DNA of 64,000 nt, from the NCBI RefSeq assembly GCF_003001675.1, contig NZ_PVYW01000021.1:97870-161869 (forward strand), given 5' to 3'. The notes under the pieces are model-generated. The model did no database searches and was not told the origin of the DNA. It saw only the letters and a list, made by a program, of their open reading frames with translations. Shown in pieces: positions 41,951 through 51,083 of this stretch. A program made the translations under genes and the position numbers. Every line of letters begins with the position of its first letter. The first letter of the stretch is position 1. Origin of the DNA: Cohnella sp. SGD-V74 (lineage in GTDB: Bacteria > Bacillota > Bacilli > Paenibacillales > Paenibacillaceae).

Positions 41951-43614
41951 ATGGTTTCGATGCAGTGGGGAAGCAAGCGTTACGCGGGACCGCGGTCGGT
42001 GCAGCGAAGAATCATCGTGCTGCTCGTCGCCGTGTTCATTCCGCTCAGCCTGATTCTGTTCGCCGCCTATCAGTATTCCGAGCGGACGATGGTGAACAAG
42101 GTAGGCGAAATCAACCGGTTTAAGCAGGAGCAGACGGTTTCCCGGGTCAAGGATTTGTTCCAGCGGGCGTTCCGACGAATTCTTTTATTAACGATAAAGC
42201 CTTCCTGGCTGCCTTGCAGGAAAGCGATCCGTACAGCATCGGGAAAAACTCGACCTATCTGGAGGCCATCGAAAGGCTGCAGTATACGTTTTTCCTTAAC
42301 GAGAAATACGCCGTCGTCGTCCAGGACGACTTCGGGGGCGTGTTCGAATCGAACCCGACGAGGCTCGGCTGGAGAAAAGGAGAGCTGCAGCGGGAAATCG
42401 TCAAGACGGTCCGGTGGGAAGGCCACGATTTCTTCAACAGCTTCCAGTGGAGCGTGCTGGAGCCGGGAGGGGCCGCGGAGCCGCTGATCGTATTGAGCCG
42501 GTGGATCTTCAGCCCGGTAACCGCGAACAAAAGAGGCGTCGTCTCCTTGGCGATTCCGCTCGCCAATCTGTCAGCCATTCTGAAAAGCGACAACGGGACG
42601 TACGAGATTCGCGACGACCGGAACCGCGTCGTCTACCCCGTCTCCGGCGCGGAGCGGGAACGAGCCGTTTCGGGTTCGCCGCCGATTCCTCTGCCGCCCG
42701 CGCCGTGGACGATTACGCAGACGGATGCCGAGGACATCCGGCACGAGCTGCGTTATTTTCGGCTGACCGTGATCGCGACGCTTCTGGTCATTCTCGTCAT
42801 CTTCGTCGCCTCCTCCACGTTCGTGCTGCGAACGGTCGGCCGCGTCTTTCACCAGATCAGGCTGCTGTCCAAGCGGCTGCTGAACCCGACGCTCGACTTG
42901 TCCGTTCCGATGCTTGCCGACCGCCATCTGGCCGAGCTGTCCGAGCTGCTCAGGCAGCTGATGCACAATCTGGACATTTCGCGCAGCAACCTGGAATGGG
43001 CCGCTGCCGAGAAACGCAAGCTCGAGATGCAAATGCTCCAGCAGCAGATGAATCCGCACTTTCTGCTGAATTCGCTCAACACAATCCGTTTTCTCGCCGA
43101 ACGGTCCTCCCAGGAGAAGATCGGCTCGCTCGTTCTGTCCCTGTCTTACTTGCTGCGGCAGCAGCTGTATCGGATGGAAGGCTACTGGACGCTGGAAGAG
43201 GAGCGGGAATACCTTCTGAAATACGTCGAGATCCAGCGGGCCCGATTCGGCGAGAAAATCGCGGTGCGGCTCGTCTTTCCCGAAGAGCTGCTGGGGCGCC
43301 CGATTCTGCGCATGCTGCTTCAGCCCCTCGTGGAAAATTGCTTCGAGCACGGCTTCGTCGGCAGAACGTCCGGAAGCATTCGCATCGAGGCCGAAAGCTG
43401 GGGAAGGGGCGCACGGTTCCGCATCTCCGATGACGGTGCGGGCTTCGATCCGCGGGCCCTTCCTTCCGAACGGCCATCGATCGGCTTGAACAACGTTCGC
43501 GAACGCCTTCTGCTCCATTACGGAGAGGATGCCGGGCTTAGCCTGCTTCCTCTGGAGTCCTCCGGCACGCTGGCGACGATCATTATTCCGGAATGGAAAG
43601 GAGAGGCGGCATGA
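41951..43614 (+). pseudogene. YesM-like sensor histidine kinase, frameshifted (system 2)
   Basis: The first part (ATG 41951 or, better, 41960) encodes the first helix (RRIIVLLVAVFIPLSLILF) and the start of the sensor. At about 42150-42180 the coding frame changes: the first frame runs on into Arg/Cys/Pro-rich sequence while a second frame gives PTNSFINDKAFLAALQESDP and continues to 43614 with the sensor, second helix, NPHFLLNSLN phospho-acceptor and ATPase motifs (DDGAGFD, SIGLNNVRERL). One indel explains this. It may be a true null mutation, a programmed shift or a sequencing error. The response regulator behind it is intact and overlaps by 4 bases. Confidence 0.75.
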
Positions 43615-45143
43615 ACGTCCTCGTAGTCGACGACGAAATCGGAACCCGCGGCTATCTGGCCGAGATGCTGAGAAGCTTCGGAGGGCTGGACGTCCGGGAG
43701 GCGGTGCACGGCCGGGACGCGCTGGAGCAGATGGAAGCCGAGCCCTCCCGCATCGTGCTGACCGATATCCGCATGCCCGTCATGGACGGGCTGGAGCTGA
43801 TCCGTCAATGCCGCTCGCGCTTCCCGGACGTGTGGTTCGTCGTGCTCAGCAATTTCGCCGAATTCGAGCTGGCGCAGCAGGCGCTGCAGTACGGCGCCCG
43901 AAACTATTTGCTGAAGGCGACGATAACCCGGCAAGAGGTCGAAAGGGAAATCCGCCGCGCTTTCCTTCATTACGAGCAGGCCGGAGAGCAGCAGAGCGCT
44001 CCGTTTAACGCCAACGAGTTGATCATGGTGCGGAACTCGCTCTTCCACGAACGGCTGGACGGGCATATCCGGAACGAGGAGCTGCTTCGGCGGGCGGACC
44101 GCTTCGGAGTGGCTGCGTTCGACGAGAACAAGTATCTTCCTCCTTCGAAGTTCGCGATTCTGGAGGTGGAGCGGTTCGAGGAGTGGAAGGACGCCAAGTT
44201 TCAGGGACGAACGGATCTGGCGGTCTACGCGTTGTCCAACGTTGCGAGCGAAACGATCCGAAGCTGGAACGAGAGCAACGAGCTGTTCCATCTGGGCCGG
44301 AACCGGTTCGTGGCGCTCGATCTGGAGGAGACGGACGACGAGCGGCATGAATGCAAGCTCCGGGAGATGCTTGCCGTCGCAAAGCGTTACTTGGCGCTGG
44401 AGGCTTCGGCGCTGAGCCACTGCGGATTTTCCGGAATGGACGACTTCTTCGAGCAAGTTCGCCATGCCCGCGAGCGGATGGACTGTTTCTTCTACGAGAC
44501 CGAGGCGTGCGTACTCGATGCGAGGACTGTTCGCAGACCGGAAGCGGAGCTGGATCTCCTGTCGTTCTTTCAGTCTGCCGAAGGGGGAGGACGGATCGGG
44601 CTGTCGGGTCTGCCCGGCCTGGTCGAGACATACTTCGAGCTGCTCCGGCATCTCGGGCGCCCGTCTTCTTCCGCGAAAGCGGACGTGCAGACGCTGATCC
44701 GGTTCATCGAAAAAAACGGCTTTTCCGTTCCCGCCTCCCTGAAAGCGGAAGTGGAGAGATTGCAGGCCTATCGCCTGTCCGAATACAAGAGCCTGTTCGT
44801 CAAGTGGCTGGAAGAGGTCGGCGGAGCGGACAGCCAGCGGGAAGAGATCGTCAAGGCGCTGGCGTTCATCCACGAGCGCTACGCCTCCAAGGTGTCTCTG
44901 GAGGGGCTGTGCGCCCACGTCAATTTGAGCCGCTCGCATTTGTCCAAGCTGTTCAAGACCAGCCAGGGCGTCTCGGTCATGGAATATTTGGAAGCCTACC
45001 GGCTGCGTCAGGCCCGTCTCCTGCTGCGCACGACCAAGGACCCGATCGCAGAGGTGGGCGAACGGGTCGGCATCGGAGACGTATTTTACTTCAGCAAAGT
45101 GTACAAGAAACACTTCGGGATCAATCCGAGCAAGGATAGATGA
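43611..45143 (+). CDS. YesN-like response regulator with AraC-type HTH (system 2)
   Basis: A 510-residue regulator: receiver (phospho-acceptor Asp in LTDIRMPVMDG; the usual lysine lies in YLLKATI), a middle region, and a C-terminal AraC double HTH (LCAHVNLSRSHLSKLF, then IAEVGERVGIGDVFYFSKVY). The ATG at 43611 follows AAAGGAGAGG and overlaps the kinase stop (ATGA). It is the likely binder of the tandem sites at 38547 and 40431. If the kinase is really broken, it would need phosphate from another source. Confidence 0.9.
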   Translation: MNVLVVDDEIGTRGYLAEMLRSFGGLDVREAVHGRDALEQMEAEPSRIVLTDIRMPVMDGLELIRQCRSRFPDVWFVVLSNFAEFELAQQALQYGARNYLLKATITRQEVEREIRRAFLHYEQAGEQQSAPFNANELIMVRNSLFHERLDGHIRNEELLRRADRFGVAAFDENKYLPPSKFAILEVERFEEWKDAKFQGRTDLAVYALSNVASETIRSWNESNELFHLGRNRFVALDLEETDDERHECKLREMLAVAKRYLALEASALSHCGFSGMDDFFEQVRHARERMDCFFYETEACVLDARTVRRPEAELDLLSFFQSAEGGGRIGLSGLPGLVETYFELLRHLGRPSSSAKADVQTLIRFIEKNGFSVPASLKAEVERLQAYRLSEYKSLFVKWLEEVGGADSQREEIVKALAFIHERYASKVSLEGLCAHVNLSRSHLSKLFKTSQGVSVMEYLEAYRLRQARLLLRTTKDPIAEVGERVGIGDVFYFSKVYKKHFGINPSKDR

Positions 45144-45311
45144 CAGGGGGAGGATTGCGGGAAGCGGCGCGCGTTAGTGTAAAATCTCCGTGAAGGTAGG
45201 ACTGGAAAAAGCGAACGTGCGCTCAAATTGTCAAGGAGGACCTGTCGTGCTAAGGTAGAGAGGAAGAACCTTTTCACAAATCCGCATGGCGATATGGAGG
45301 CGAGACCAACG

Positions 45312-46328
45312 ATGAAAGCGCTGTTTATCGGAGGAACGGGCACGATCAGCTCGGCGATTACGAGGCAGTTGGCCGAACGGGATTGCGAGCTGTACGTATT
45401 GAACAGAGGCAATCGCGGCGAGCGGCTGCCGGAGGGCGTCAAAACGATTCAAGCCGACATCAACGACGAAGAACGGGTAGCCGAATTGATCGCGGACATG
45501 AAGTTCGACGTCGTGGCGGACTTCATCGCATTCGTGCCGAGCCAGCTCGAGAGAGACTATCGGCTGTTCCGCGATAAGACGAAACAATTTATTTTCATCA
45601 GCTCCGCATCGGCTTACCAGACTCCTCTATCGGATTATCGCATTACCGAAGGAACGCCATTATCGAATCCTTGTTGGGAGTATTCCCGGAACAAGATCGC
45701 TTGCGAAGAATACTTGATCAAACAATATCGCGAACACGGATTCCCGATTACGATCGTCAGGCCGAGCCACACGTACGACGAACGCTCCATTCCGCTCGGC
45801 GTGCACGGCCGGAAGGGCACATGGCAAGTCGCCAAGCGCATGTTGGAAAATAAACCGGTCATCATCCACGGAGACGGAACCTCGCTCTGGACGATGACGC
45901 ATAACAGCGACTTTGCCAAAGGGTTTATCGGATTGATGGGCAACATTCACGCGATCGGCGAAGCCGTACATATCACTTCGGACGAGAGCGTCACCTGGAA
46001 CCAGATTTACGAGATTATCGCGGATGCGCTTGGCGTCAAGCTGAACGCGGTCCACGTCTCCTCGTCTTTCCTGGATGCATGCAGCACGGAGGACTACCGG
46101 GGAGGACTGTTGGGCGACAAGGCGAACACGGTCGTATTCGACAATTCGAAGCTGAAGCGTCTCGTTCCCGAGTTCGCGGCGACGATCCGGCTGGACCAGG
46201 GGATGAAACAGACGATCGAGCACATCCTCGCCCATCCCGAGCTTCAGACGGAAGATCCGGAGTTCGATGCCTGGTGCGACCGGGTGATCGGGGCGCTGGA
46301 CGATGCGGCCAAGGCGATCAGGGGATGA
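45312..46328 (+). CDS. NAD-dependent epimerase/dehydratase (extended SDR)
   Basis: A 338-residue extended SDR. The nucleotide motif is GGTGTISSAITRQL and the catalytic Ser/Tyr/Lys are in FISSASAYQT and YSRNKIACEE. Such enzymes act on nucleotide sugars or free sugars; the C-terminal part binds the substrate. GGAGG at about 45296 lies 11 bases before the ATG. It follows the system 2 response regulator by 168 bases and may act on the sugar imported by that system, which is only inferred from place. Confidence 0.85.
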   Translation: MKALFIGGTGTISSAITRQLAERDCELYVLNRGNRGERLPEGVKTIQADINDEERVAELIADMKFDVVADFIAFVPSQLERDYRLFRDKTKQFIFISSASAYQTPLSDYRITEGTPLSNPCWEYSRNKIACEEYLIKQYREHGFPITIVRPSHTYDERSIPLGVHGRKGTWQVAKRMLENKPVIIHGDGTSLWTMTHNSDFAKGFIGLMGNIHAIGEAVHITSDESVTWNQIYEIIADALGVKLNAVHVSSSFLDACSTEDYRGGLLGDKANTVVFDNSKLKRLVPEFAATIRLDQGMKQTIEHILAHPELQTEDPEFDAWCDRVIGALDDAAKAIRG

Positions 46329-46417
46329 GGAGGATTTTACAGCCGCTTGCGCGGATGTGATATACTCTGCATATGACACACGATATGGATAATAAGACGG
46401 TTCAGCCGGAGACGGCT

Positions 46418-47449
46418 ATGAAAATATGCGTGGAATGCCGGACGCTTAAGCCGCTTTCGGAGTTCGCCAGCCGCAGCGGCGGACGGGCCGGACGGAGAAG
46501 GCGGCGGGGGACGTGCAAAGCTTGCAGGCAGCGGGCGGGCGCGCTCGAACCGGCCGCGGAGATGAACGAGATCGCCGCGGCGGAGGCCGAGGCGGAAGAG
46601 GCCATCGTCAAGCCCAAGCGCCGCCGCGGAAGGCGGAGGCGCAAGGCGGGCAAGCTCGAATCGGTTGCGGAGACAATCGAGGCAGTCGTTGCGGCGACGG
46701 AGGACGAGACGGATGCGAAGCCCAAGCGTCGCCGCAGAAGACGGAGGCGCAAGGTCGAGGCGGTCGCGGAGATAAGCGAGGCGATCGTTGCCGAGCCGGA
46801 GGAGGAGCCGCTTGCGAAGCCCAAACGGGGCCGGAGAAGGCGGAGACGCAAGGCGAAGAAGCTGTCGGTGCCGCAGGTTGCCGCGGCGGCGGCTATCCCT
46901 GCGGCGACTCCGGCTCCGGAGGCCGCGGTCGCGGGAACGAAGCGGACGAACCCGGCATCCCCGACCCGGAAAGCCACTTCCAGGAAGTCCCCGATCTCGA
47001 AGCCCGAAGCTCCGAAGATCGCCGCGGGGGCGCCGAAGCTCGATCCGCACGACGCGGACGGCCTTCGAGCGACCCGTCAGGGCTTCGTCCGCATGCGGGG
47101 CAAAACCGACAGCGGCCGCTCCTACTACCAGGAGATCGAGCCGGATTTTGCGAAGACGCTCGTTCGCGAGCATGCCGCGTACGTCGTTAACCGCCACACG
47201 ATCCGCCGCATCCACAGCAATCGGGAGTTTCGCCGTCTGATCCTTACGCGCGACAACTACACGTGCCACTTCTGCGGCGAGTACGGCGATACGATCGACC
47301 ACTTGTTGCCGCGGGCCAAGGGCGGTCACACGACTCCGGTCAACTGCGTCTGCGCCTGCAACGAGTGCAACCAGTCCAAGGCGGACCGTGATCTCGACGA
47401 GTTCACCGAGTCCATGGCCGGACGCCAGCGGCTCGAGCCGACGGTCTAG
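46418..47449 (+). CDS. HNH endonuclease with N-terminal zinc finger and Lys/Arg-rich repeats
   Basis: With the ATG at 46418 (GGAG six bases before) the protein has 343 residues; an upstream ATG at 46373 is too close to a TATACT -10. Residues 4-36 have two CxxC pairs (CVEC, CKAC). Three blocks beginning KPKR and rich in Arg start at residues 65, 101 and 134, separated by acidic Ala/Glu/Val segments. A Pro/Ala/Lys linker follows. The C-terminus is a complete HNH nuclease (CHFCGEYGDTIDHLLPRAKGG, then CNECNQSKADRD). The basic blocks probably hold nucleic acid. The biological role is unknown; no mobile element is near. Confidence 0.8.
   Translation: MKICVECRTLKPLSEFASRSGGRAGRRRRRGTCKACRQRAGALEPAAEMNEIAAAEAEAEEAIVKPKRRRGRRRRKAGKLESVAETIEAVVAATEDETDAKPKRRRRRRRRKVEAVAEISEAIVAEPEEEPLAKPKRGRRRRRRKAKKLSVPQVAAAAAIPAATPAPEAAVAGTKRTNPASPTRKATSRKSPISKPEAPKIAAGAPKLDPHDADGLRATRQGFVRMRGKTDSGRSYYQEIEPDFAKTLVREHAAYVVNRHTIRRIHSNREFRRLILTRDNYTCHFCGEYGDTIDHLLPRAKGGHTTPVNCVCACNECNQSKADRDLDEFTESMAGRQRLEPTV
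46610..46860 (+). repeat. three in-frame repeats encoding basic/acidic blocks
   Basis: Copies of AAGCCCAA(G/A)CG followed by Arg-rich codons start at 46610, 46718 and 46817, 108 and 99 bases apart, both multiples of three. The units are diverged in sequence but keep the same charge layout. Confidence 0.6.
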
Positions 47450-47469
47450 CCGTACGTTCAATTCCATTA

Positions 47470-47490
47470 AGCGCCTTTGGGCGCTTTTTT
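47470..47490 (+). terminator. rho-independent terminator of the HNH gene
   Basis: AGCGCC (47470-47475), loop TTTG, GGCGCT (47480-47485), then a T-run to 47490. Confidence 0.85.
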
Positions 47491-47606
47491 GGCGTTTCCG
47501 CGCCGGCCCATCGCACCACCGTCGTTTCGTCGACCAGCCCCGAGGCCAAAGCGTGGCCTTGGCGTCGCGCAGCACCATTCCCTCGACCAGCCCACTCCTT
47601 AATTGC

Positions 47607-47669
47607 TTAACGTTTCGTTATCGAAGTTAAATATCGGTTATATATTCTCTCCGAGCCCGACTTTATGAT
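47607..47669 (+). promoter_or_regulatory. shared regulon promoter, copy A (CoA enzyme operon)
   Basis: The 35 bases from 47607 match the 35 bases from 51084 at 30 positions, without gaps, and the -10 (TATGAT at 47664-47669) lies 57 bases after the block start in both. CGTTAT at 47616 and GGTTAT at 47636 are 20 bases apart. No good -35 exists, so activation by a protein bound to the tandem sites is likely. Confidence 0.65.
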
Positions 47670-47712
47670 GGGGGTGTAAGACGATAACCGTTCAACGAAG
47701 GGGGTTGCTCGG

Positions 47713-48498
47713 ATGGGGGCTTCGTATAAATATTTGCATGTGGAGGAGCGCGGCGACGTGCTGCTGGCGACCATTCGGCGAGAAGAGAAGCTGAACGCGA
47801 TGAACGACGAGTTGATGGCGGAGTTGACCGATTGCTTCGAGGGGCTGCGGGAGCGGCCCGACATCCGGGTCGTCGTGTTGACCGGGACGGGCAAAGGGTT
47901 TATGGCGGGAGCGGATATCGAGGGGTACGGCAGCTTCGACGTCGGCCGGTTTTTTGCGTTCCAGCAAAAGGGACGCGAGATGTACCGCGCCATCGAGAGT
48001 TGTCCGCAGCCGGTCATCGCCGCTGTCAACGGGTACGCGCTGGGAGGAGGATTCGAGCTTGTCCTCTCCTGCGATCTGGTCGTCGCGTCGGAGAAGGCGA
48101 AATTCGGGTTGCCGGAAGTGAAGCTGGGGCTTGTTCCGGGCGGCGGAGGCGTCCAGAAAATCGCCCGCATCGTCGGCCCGTTTGCCGCGCGCGAGCTGAC
48201 GATGACTGGGAGATTCGTTCCCGCGCAGGAAGGCAAGGTGCTGGGTTTCGTCAATCAGGTGACGGAGCCGGACAAGCTGCTCGATGCCGCGCTGGAGCTT
48301 GCGCGCGCGATCGCGGATCAAGCGCCGCTGGCCGTTCAGGCGCTGAAGCGGCTTGTTCACGAAGGGCGGGACGCCAGCCTGGAGACGGCGCAAGCGTACG
48401 ACCGCGCCTATCTCGCCAATCTGTTCCATAGCGAGGACGGGCGGGAAGGCATTGCGGCATTCATGGAGAAGCGTCCGCCAAGGTTCACCGGACGATAG
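47713..48498 (+). CDS. enoyl-CoA hydratase/isomerase
   Basis: A 261-residue crotonase-family enzyme. The oxyanion-hole segment AGADIEGYG and the two catalytic glutamates (GGGFEL and GLPEVKLGLVPGGGG) are in place, so hydratase activity is plausible. It heads an operon with a class III CoA transferase and a binding-protein-like gene, and it lies behind the shared promoter element. Unlike fatty-acid operons there is no acyl-CoA dehydrogenase or thiolase, so the substrate is probably a short, oxygenated acyl-CoA. That is inference. Confidence 0.92.
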   Translation: MGASYKYLHVEERGDVLLATIRREEKLNAMNDELMAELTDCFEGLRERPDIRVVVLTGTGKGFMAGADIEGYGSFDVGRFFAFQQKGREMYRAIESCPQPVIAAVNGYALGGGFELVLSCDLVVASEKAKFGLPEVKLGLVPGGGGVQKIARIVGPFAARELTMTGRFVPAQEGKVLGFVNQVTEPDKLLDAALELARAIADQAPLAVQALKRLVHEGRDASLETAQAYDRAYLANLFHSEDGREGIAAFMEKRPPRFTGR

Positions 48499-48587
48499 CA
48501 CGCCCGCGACGGAAGGCCTAACGACAGACCGCCCAGCACGGCAGCCTAACCCGCGTACGCCGCTGGAGCGGCAAGGAGGACTTACAG

Positions 48588-49775
48588 ATGGATAAAGCGC
48601 TTGAAGGCATTAAGATACTGGATTTCACTCACCTGCTGCAAGGACCTTTCGCGACTCAGATGTTCGGCGATCTCGGAGCCGACGTCATCAAAATCGAACG
48701 CAAAAACACCGGGGACAGCTATCGGGCCTGGACGTTCCTGAAATATTGGGTCGGGGAAACCGAGTCTCCGTGCTATCTGGCGTTTAACCGGAACAAGCGG
48801 TCGCTGGGTCTGGATTTGAAGGCAGAAGCGACCAAGGAGATCATCTACAAGCTGGCGGCCGAATGCGATATTGTGGTGGAAAATTTCCGGCCCGGCGTCA
48901 TGCAGAAGCTCGGCTTCGGCTATGAGGACTTGAAGAAGATCAATCCGCGCATCATCTACTGCTCCAGCACCGGCTACGGCCAAGACGGACCGTACGCGGA
49001 ACGCCCCGGCCAGGATCTGATGATCCAGTCGCTGAGCGGTCTGACGACGCTGACGGGCCGGCGGGACGATCCGCCGATTCCGCTCGGCACGGGCATCGCC
49101 GATCAGCTTGGGGCGTACAACATCGTCTACGGACTGCTGTCTGCGCTCTATTACCGCGAGAAAACCGGCAAAGGACAGAAGCTGGAAATCAACCTCTTCC
49201 AATGCCTGCTGACGCATCAGCTACAGGAGTTCGCCGTCACGCTGAATTCCGGCAAGCTGTTCGAGCGCCCCGGTTCCGGCATTGCCCATCCCGGCCAGTC
49301 GGCTCCGTTCGGTATCTACAAGACGGCGGACGGGTACATGTGCATCTCCGTCAATCCGATTCCGGTGCTGGCCGAAGTGCTGGAGGATGAGGGGCTGGTC
49401 GCGTACGACGATCCGCAGGTTTTGTACGACAAGCGAGACGAGGTGTTTTTCCGCATTCAGGCCAGCGTCGTGAAACAGACGACCGCTTATTGGGTAGAGA
49501 AAATGCTGAAGCGCGACATGTGGGTGTCCGAGGTCAAAAACCACTTGGAAGTCGAGCAGGACCCGCAAGCGATTCACCTGGGCGCGTTCGCATCTTACGA
49601 GCATCCGACTGCCGGAACGGTACGGACGGTGAATATTCCGGTGAAATTCAGCGAGACCCCGGGGGACATTCGCCGGCATCCGCCTCGGGTCGGAGAGCAC
49701 AACGAGGAGATTTTACGGGAAATCGGGTACTCGGACGAAAAGATTGCGGAATTGAAGCGCGATGGCGTGCTGTAA
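48588..49775 (+). CDS. CaiB/BaiF-family class III CoA transferase
   Basis: A 395-residue enzyme of the formyl-CoA transferase family: LDFTHLLQGPFATQMFGDLG at the N-terminus, VVENFRPGVMQKLG, and the active-site segment GQDLMIQSLSGLT with the likely catalytic Asp. It should move CoA between an acid and an acyl-CoA. With the enoyl-CoA hydratase it would activate and then hydrate or dehydrate an organic acid. The gene is 90 bases behind the hydratase gene with AAGGAGG upstream. Confidence 0.93.
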   Translation: MDKALEGIKILDFTHLLQGPFATQMFGDLGADVIKIERKNTGDSYRAWTFLKYWVGETESPCYLAFNRNKRSLGLDLKAEATKEIIYKLAAECDIVVENFRPGVMQKLGFGYEDLKKINPRIIYCSSTGYGQDGPYAERPGQDLMIQSLSGLTTLTGRRDDPPIPLGTGIADQLGAYNIVYGLLSALYYREKTGKGQKLEINLFQCLLTHQLQEFAVTLNSGKLFERPGSGIAHPGQSAPFGIYKTADGYMCISVNPIPVLAEVLEDEGLVAYDDPQVLYDKRDEVFFRIQASVVKQTTAYWVEKMLKRDMWVSEVKNHLEVEQDPQAIHLGAFASYEHPTAGTVRTVNIPVKFSETPGDIRRHPPRVGEHNEEILREIGYSDEKIAELKRDGVL

Positions 49776-49789
49776 CCTGCAAATCGGCA

Positions 49790-49860
49790 CACGAAGCCGG
49801 CAACCCGGAGAACAGAACCGTCCGCACGAAGCCGGCAACCCCGGAGAACAGAAATCGTCC
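49790..49860 (+). repeat. two tandem 35-bp repeats
   Basis: A unit starting CACGAAGCCGGCAACCC and continuing GGAGAACAGAA occurs at 49790 and again at 49825 with small differences, in the spacer between the CoA transferase and the binding-protein-like gene. It looks like a recent slippage duplication. Confidence 0.6.
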
Positions 49861-49907
49861 AACCGGCGATCAAAACCGTCGAACCCGCGTAACGGAGGAC
49901 CGATAGA

Positions 49908-51062
49908 ATGGCAACACTAAGAGGAATGACTTGGGATCACGTCAGAGGCTATGCTCCGCTGGAGGCCGCCGCCGCGAAGTTCGGCGAATCGCGGCCGGAC
50001 TTCGGGATCGTATGGGACCGCCGTTCGTTGAAGGACTTCGGCGACTATCCGGTCGATGTCCTGGCGCGACAGTACGACATCATCATGATCGACCATCCGC
50101 ACGTCGGCATCAGTTCGGGACAGAACGTACTCGTTCCTCTCGACGATAAAATACCGGCCGCTTATCTCCAGGATCAAGAGGCGAACTCCGTAGGATCGAG
50201 CCATCTCAGCTACCGCTGGGAAGGCCGGCAATGGGCGCTTGCGGTGGACGCCGCCGCCCAGGTCGCGGCCTATCGCCCCGACCTGCTGAGCGAGCATGAG
50301 ATTCCGCGCACCTGGCAGCAGGTGCTTGAGTTGGCTCGCTCCCGGCCGGGTGCGGTCGGCTGGCCGCTCTGCCCGACCGACGCGATGTGCAGCTTCCTGA
50401 GTCTGTGCGCCGGGATCGACGGCCCGAGCTTCTTCGACGAAAGAGTCGGAATCTCCCCGGCCGTCGGAGAAGCGGCCGTCGACCTGATCTGCGAGCTGCT
50501 GCCGCATCTGCATCCGTCCTCGCTCGACTTCAATCCGATCGGAATGTATGATCGGATGGCGGCGGACGACGCTGTCGCTTACGTCCCCTGCGCGTTCGGC
50601 TACACGAACTACGCCCGGGACGGCTTCGCGCCGAAGCGGCTCCGGTTCGCCGACATTCCGGCGATCTCCCGCGAACCGCGAGGCAGCTTGCTCGGCGGCG
50701 TCGGCATGGCCGTATCAGCGCATTCCGCGCACATTCCGCTGGCGGTCGAATTCGCCATGTTCGTCGCAAGCGGGGATGCGCAGCGCACGCTCTACGTCGA
50801 GAGCGGAGGCCAGCCCGGACATGCCGGAGCCTGGCGCGATACGGCCGCGAACGAGACGTGCGGCGGCTTCTTCGCGGACACGATGCGCACGATGGAGCTC
50901 AGCTGCGTGCGTCCGCGCAACAAGGCTTTCCCGAGCTTCCAGGAGCAGGCGGGGATGCTTCTGCACGAGCCCCTTCGCAAGCGCGCGGCAGGAGAAGCCG
51001 TCGCCGCATCCGGCGTCGTGAAAGCGATGAACGCCTTATACCGGGAATGCCTGGCAGACTAA
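49908..51062 (+). CDS. solute-binding-protein homologue without signal peptide
   Basis: A 384-residue protein with the fold pattern of family-1 extracellular binding proteins (EIPRTWQQVLELARSRPG, GGVGMAVSAHSAHIPLAVEF, FVASGDAQRTLYVESGGQPG) but beginning MATLRGMTWDHVRGYAPLEA, with no signal sequence or lipobox. It must be cytoplasmic unless the start is wrong; no upstream in-frame signal is seen. It is in an operon with the CoA transferase and enoyl-CoA hydratase. A role as a cytoplasmic ligand holder or sensor, or a recruited enzyme, is possible. I know the family only as uncharacterised. Confidence 0.75.
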   Translation: MATLRGMTWDHVRGYAPLEAAAAKFGESRPDFGIVWDRRSLKDFGDYPVDVLARQYDIIMIDHPHVGISSGQNVLVPLDDKIPAAYLQDQEANSVGSSHLSYRWEGRQWALAVDAAAQVAAYRPDLLSEHEIPRTWQQVLELARSRPGAVGWPLCPTDAMCSFLSLCAGIDGPSFFDERVGISPAVGEAAVDLICELLPHLHPSSLDFNPIGMYDRMAADDAVAYVPCAFGYTNYARDGFAPKRLRFADIPAISREPRGSLLGGVGMAVSAHSAHIPLAVEFAMFVASGDAQRTLYVESGGQPGHAGAWRDTAANETCGGFFADTMRTMELSCVRPRNKAFPSFQEQAGMLLHEPLRKRAAGEAVAASGVVKAMNALYRECLAD

Positions 51063-51083
51063 AATGCTTCCCGATAAAACTCG

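Noticed and set aside
45228..45311. Upstream extension of the epimerase frame
   Set aside because: The added residues have no family similarity and the ATG at 45312 directly starts the Rossmann strand.
46349..46373. Promoter directly before the ATG at 46373 implying a leaderless HNH transcript
   Set aside because: The TATACT is so close to that ATG that it argues for the later start at 46418, which has a ribosome site; leaderless translation is not needed.
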